Source: Amycolatopsis jejuensis (GTDB lineage: Bacteria > Actinomycetota > Actinomycetes > Mycobacteriales > Pseudonocardiaceae). Taken from it: 64,000 nucleotides of DNA. The DNA lies in contig NZ_JNYZ01000001.1 of assembly GCF_000717335.1 (NCBI RefSeq), forward strand, positions 288,070 to 352,069, given 5' to 3'. Position numbers and translations under genes: made by a program. The notes under the pieces were generated by a model. The model was given only the letters and a program-made list of their open reading frames with translations, was not told the origin of the DNA and did not search any database. Positions 61,369-64,000 of this stretch are shown piece by piece. Within the stretch, counting starts at the first letter, position 1; each line of letters starts with the position of its first letter.

Positions 61369-63257
61369 ACAGTCTGCAACGGCCGGGCACCGCCACGCTC
61401 GTACCCGGGCGCACCCCGGCGCTGCTCTCGGTCGACGACCTGAAGATCACCGCGCGCACCCGCAAGCACAGCCGGGTACTCGTCGAGGGGGTGAGTTTCG
61501 AGCTGCGGCCAGGGCAGACGCTCGGGATCGTCGGCGAATCCGGCAGCGGCAAGAGCCTGACCGCCCGCGCGCTTCTCGGCGTCCTGCCCGACGGCGTCCA
61601 CGCCGAGGGACAAGCCCGGTTCGACGGCAGGCCGCTGATCGGCTCGTCCGAACGGGCCTTGCGCCGGCTGCGCGGGCAGCGCCTCAGCATGGTGCTGCAG
61701 GATCCGTTCACCTCGCTCAACCCCCTGCAGACGATCCACGAGACACTGCGCGAATCGTTGCCGAAGGTGGTGCGCCGCGACCGGGCGGCCACCCGCGCCG
61801 AGGTCGCGGCCCGGCTGAAGGAGGTCGGTCTCGACCCGGAACAGGTCGCCCGGTGCTACCCGTTCCAGCTCTCCGGCGGTATGCGCCAGCGCGTCGCGAT
61901 CGCGGCGGCACTGGCGGGCGACCCCGAGGTGCTCATCGCGGACGAACCGACGACCGCACTGGATGCGACCACACAGGCCGAGGTGCTCGACCTGCTGGCC
62001 CGCATGCAGCGCGAACGAGGCATGGCACTCGTCCTCATCACGCATGATCTGCGAATCGCCTTCTCGCTCTGCCACGAGATCGTGGTCATGTACGCCGGCT
62101 CGATCGTCGAATCGGGACCGGCCGGCGAACTCGCCGGTTCTCCACGGCATCCCTACAGTCTTGGCCTGATGCTGGCAGAGCCGCCGGTCGAGCACCTGGT
62201 GGAGCAGCTCAGCTCCATCCCGGGAAACGTGCCCCCGGCGGACGAGGTCAGCGATACGTGCCCGTTCGCGGCCCGGTGCGACTGGCACCGACCATCCTGC
62301 TCCGAGGCGCGGCCACCGCTGGTCGAACTCGGCCCCGCCCGGCGCTCCGCGTGCCGCCGGGCCGGGGAAATCGCAGCCGAGCTGATCGCCCGCCGGGACA
62401 CCGCGATCGTGCCGATCCCGCCACCCGGCCGCCCGCCCGCGCCGGCCGCGATGTCCGTGACCGGCGTGGCGAAGAGCTTCCGGACCACCTCGCTGATCTC
62501 GCGGGCACGCACCATCCACGCCGTCCGAGACGTCTCCTTCAGCATCGACGAAGGGGAATCCCTCGGCGTGATAGGGGAAACCGGGTCCGGCAAGACCACA
62601 CTGGCGCGCTGCATCCTCGGCCTGGAATCCCCGACCTCCGGCACCATCACGCTGGGCAAGCACGATGTCAGCGACTACCGGCGGCTCTCCGCCTCGGCGC
62701 TGCGCGAGGTGCGACGGTACGTCCAAGTCGTCTTCCAGGACCCATACGCGGCCCTCAACCCGATGCGCACGATCGGCGCGACATTGCGCGAGGCGGCCGC
62801 CGCACGCGGGGAACCGGGCGGCAGCAAAGACGAAGTGGGCGAACTGCTCGGCTTGGTCGGCCTGCCCGCCACCCATGCCGGACGCCGGCCGAGCGCCTTG
62901 TCCGGCGGTGAGCGCCAGCGCGTCGCGATCGCGCGAGCCCTCGCGGTGCGGCCGAAACTTCTCATCTGCGACGAGCCGGTCGCAGCGCTCGACGTGTCGG
63001 TGCAAGCCCAGATTCTCGAACTGCTGCGCGAAATTCGCCGCTCGCAGGGAATGAGCATGCTCTTCATCACCCACGACCTCTCCGTGGTGCGCCAGATGAC
63101 CGACCGCACTGTCGTGCTCCGGCACGGCCGAATCGTCGAGGACGGCACAACGACAACCGTCCTCGACTCACCCCGGCACCCGTATACGAGCCAGCTGGTG
63201 CAGTCGATCCCGGGGCGAGGAGGCGCGCGCGACCCGGCCCGAACCTCGCGCGATTGA
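61365..63257 (+). CDS. fused double ATPase of the peptide ABC importer (DppD-DppF)
   Basis: A 630-residue protein with two complete ATPase domains. The first has Walker A GESGSGKS (K63), signature LSGGMRQRVAIAAAL and Walker B VLIADEPTTALD. It carries the Opp/Dpp C-terminal Cys block (CPFAARCDWHRPSC). The second has Walker A GETGSGKTT (K410), signature LSGGERQRVAIARAL and Walker B LLICDEPVAALD. Fusion of DppD and DppF is known in actinomycetes. It powers the two permeases. The GTG at 61365 overlaps the DppC stop by four bases. Confidence 0.92.
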   Translation: MNSLQRPGTATLVPGRTPALLSVDDLKITARTRKHSRVLVEGVSFELRPGQTLGIVGESGSGKSLTARALLGVLPDGVHAEGQARFDGRPLIGSSERALRRLRGQRLSMVLQDPFTSLNPLQTIHETLRESLPKVVRRDRAATRAEVAARLKEVGLDPEQVARCYPFQLSGGMRQRVAIAAALAGDPEVLIADEPTTALDATTQAEVLDLLARMQRERGMALVLITHDLRIAFSLCHEIVVMYAGSIVESGPAGELAGSPRHPYSLGLMLAEPPVEHLVEQLSSIPGNVPPADEVSDTCPFAARCDWHRPSCSEARPPLVELGPARRSACRRAGEIAAELIARRDTAIVPIPPPGRPPAPAAMSVTGVAKSFRTTSLISRARTIHAVRDVSFSIDEGESLGVIGETGSGKTTLARCILGLESPTSGTITLGKHDVSDYRRLSASALREVRRYVQVVFQDPYAALNPMRTIGATLREAAAARGEPGGSKDEVGELLGLVGLPATHAGRRPSALSGGERQRVAIARALAVRPKLLICDEPVAALDVSVQAQILELLREIRRSQGMSMLFITHDLSVVRQMTDRTVVLRHGRIVEDGTTTTVLDSPRHPYTSQLVQSIPGRGGARDPARTSRD

Positions 63258-63310
63258 GCACCTTCCGGCTATCACCGACATCGTGCCCAGGAATGCCATG
63301 GCCTGGCCGC

Positions 63311-63390
63311 TGGCTCGCACCACGTCGGCTGCCACTCGCCCGAATTGATCGTGAAATCACCACCGAACCCGGGCCACCGTGCCCGTCATC
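63311..63390 (-). pseudogene. second XRE-family C-terminal remnant
   Basis: On the minus strand the sequence reads RWPGFGGDFTINSGEWQPTWCE, corresponding to GRWxGFGRDFTxNSxEW in the remnant near 38 kb. A stop codon precedes it in the same frame. The DNA block 63314-63358 matches 37989-38033 at 43 of 45 bases. Nothing else of the gene remains. The bases 63391-63639 have no recognisable gene. Confidence 0.55.
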
Positions 63391-63639
63391 CGGCTACCGG
63401 GCGGATCGACGACCAGTCGCGCGAGGAGACGCAGGTCAATTCGCCGGGAGCCGTGTTGCGGGTACGGCCTCGCCGCCGGATTGCGTGCGGAGGCCAGATG
63501 TTGCTGGTGGCGCTCGTGAACGAGGGTGTGCTGGTGGTGTATCCGCACGACAGGTTGGCGAAAATGGTTGGCACGCTTCATGCGCGAGTCCGGAGCTGAC
63601 GTCGGCGCGCGCGCCGGACCGCGTCGTCCGCTCGCGGAA

Positions 63640-63916
63640 GCCTGCTCATCCGGAAACATCTCGGTGGAGGACTTCACGCAGGCTCAACTGCTGCGTCGTT
63701 CCAAAGCGGCCCGCTCGCAAGACCGAGCGATCCGCCCGCGCCGTCAAGCACCGGTACCTGTTCCGGGGCCTGATTCGCTGTTCGGCGTGCGGACGGCAAA
63801 TGGAGGGCAGTCCGCGCAAGAACGGCATGTACTACCAGTGCCCGGCCCGGACGCTCGCCTCGGGCTCCCCGGCCTTGGCGAGTCAGCCCGCCGACGATCT
63901 ACCTAAGAGTTCCTAA
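63640..63916 (+). pseudogene. serine recombinase (large) C-terminal remnant, frameshifted
   Basis: Two frames carry pieces of the recombinase and zinc-ribbon part of a large serine recombinase. The first reads SVEDFTQAQLLRRSKAARSQD. The second reads VKHRYLFRGLIRCSACGRQM, then GSPRKNGMYYQCPAR, with two of the Cys pairs of the zinc ribbon. The catalytic Ser domain is absent and the frames do not join, so this is a relic of an integrative element. Its end abuts the IS5-type element. Confidence 0.65.
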
Positions 63917-64000
63917 CAGAAGGTTTTGATGTGGCGGTAGCAGATCACGCATGTCGCCAGACCGAGGAACGCTTCGTGGATGTCATCGCGGCGTTCCCAT
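63913..64000 (-). mobile_element. IS5-type transposase C-terminus, runs off the window
   Basis: Reading from base 63999 on the minus strand gives WERRDDIHEAFLGLATCVIC followed by YRHIKTFC and a TAG at 63915-63913. This is the usual C-terminus of IS5-family (IS427-type) transposases, in which an ERR-D-IH-AFL block precedes the stop. The element continues outside the window. Its outer end is probably within the 15 bases after the stop codon, next to the serine-recombinase relic. Whether the transposase is intact cannot be seen. Confidence 0.65.

Overview
The window is high-GC DNA with strong G/C third-position bias, GTG and TTG starts, many 4-base ATGA/GTGA stop-start overlaps, PucR, RpiR, LacI and YheO regulators, and sugar ABC transporters with lipoprotein binding proteins. 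This suggests a soil or plant-associated actinomycete, most like Pseudonocardiaceae (for example Amycolatopsis); the genus is inference. I see no rRNA, tRNA, CRISPR array or polyketide/non-ribosomal peptide genes. It is a catabolic accessory region: scavenging modules, each with its own uptake system and regulator, separated by zones of decayed genes.

Layout. 0-7.4 kb: end of an S9-type hydrolase, a D-aminoacylase-like amidohydrolase with an altered metal site, a lipoprotein alpha/beta hydrolase, then (minus strand) an FAD amine oxidoreductase, a PucR regulator and an MFS carrier, which may together use N-acyl or D-amino acids. 7.5-15.1 kb: RpiR-SIS regulator and a complete Ugp/Mal-type ABC importer whose operon contains a metallophosphoesterase and a tyrosine-phosphatase-fold enzyme, probably a phospho-compound scavenging system. 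15.1-21.2 kb: a zinc-ribbon membrane peptide, a DJ-1/small protein/MBL operon, and a zone of wreckage (SDR, IS110, carboxylesterase). 21.2-34.5 kb: a large catabolic cluster (aminotransferase, SSS symporter with DUF3311 partner, cupin, M19 dipeptidase, two tandem HyuB and one HyuA, a flavin monooxygenase with a broken Baeyer-Villiger fingerprint, and a divergent LysR regulator).

35.5-37.5 kb: Kup potassium transporter, then remnants of a PLP deaminase and an XRE regulator. 38.4-46.9 kb: a probable alpha-1,3-glucan utilisation locus: secreted GH87 glucanase, LacI regulator, binding protein, two permeases and a cytoplasmic GH13 alpha-glucosidase. Two promoters in it share an 18-base element at the same distance from the -35 box. 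47.2-49.9 kb: an intact Baeyer-Villiger monooxygenase plus a zinc alcohol dehydrogenase.

50.1-63.3 kb: a divergent peptide module. The minus-strand genes encode a class V aminotransferase, a ketopantoate-reductase-like enzyme, a YheO regulator, an M61 aminopeptidase and two overlapping S10 carboxypeptidases without signal peptides. The plus-strand genes encode a Dpp/Opp importer with a fused double ATPase. The window ends in a second XRE remnant, a decayed serine recombinase and the end of an IS5-type transposase running off the edge.
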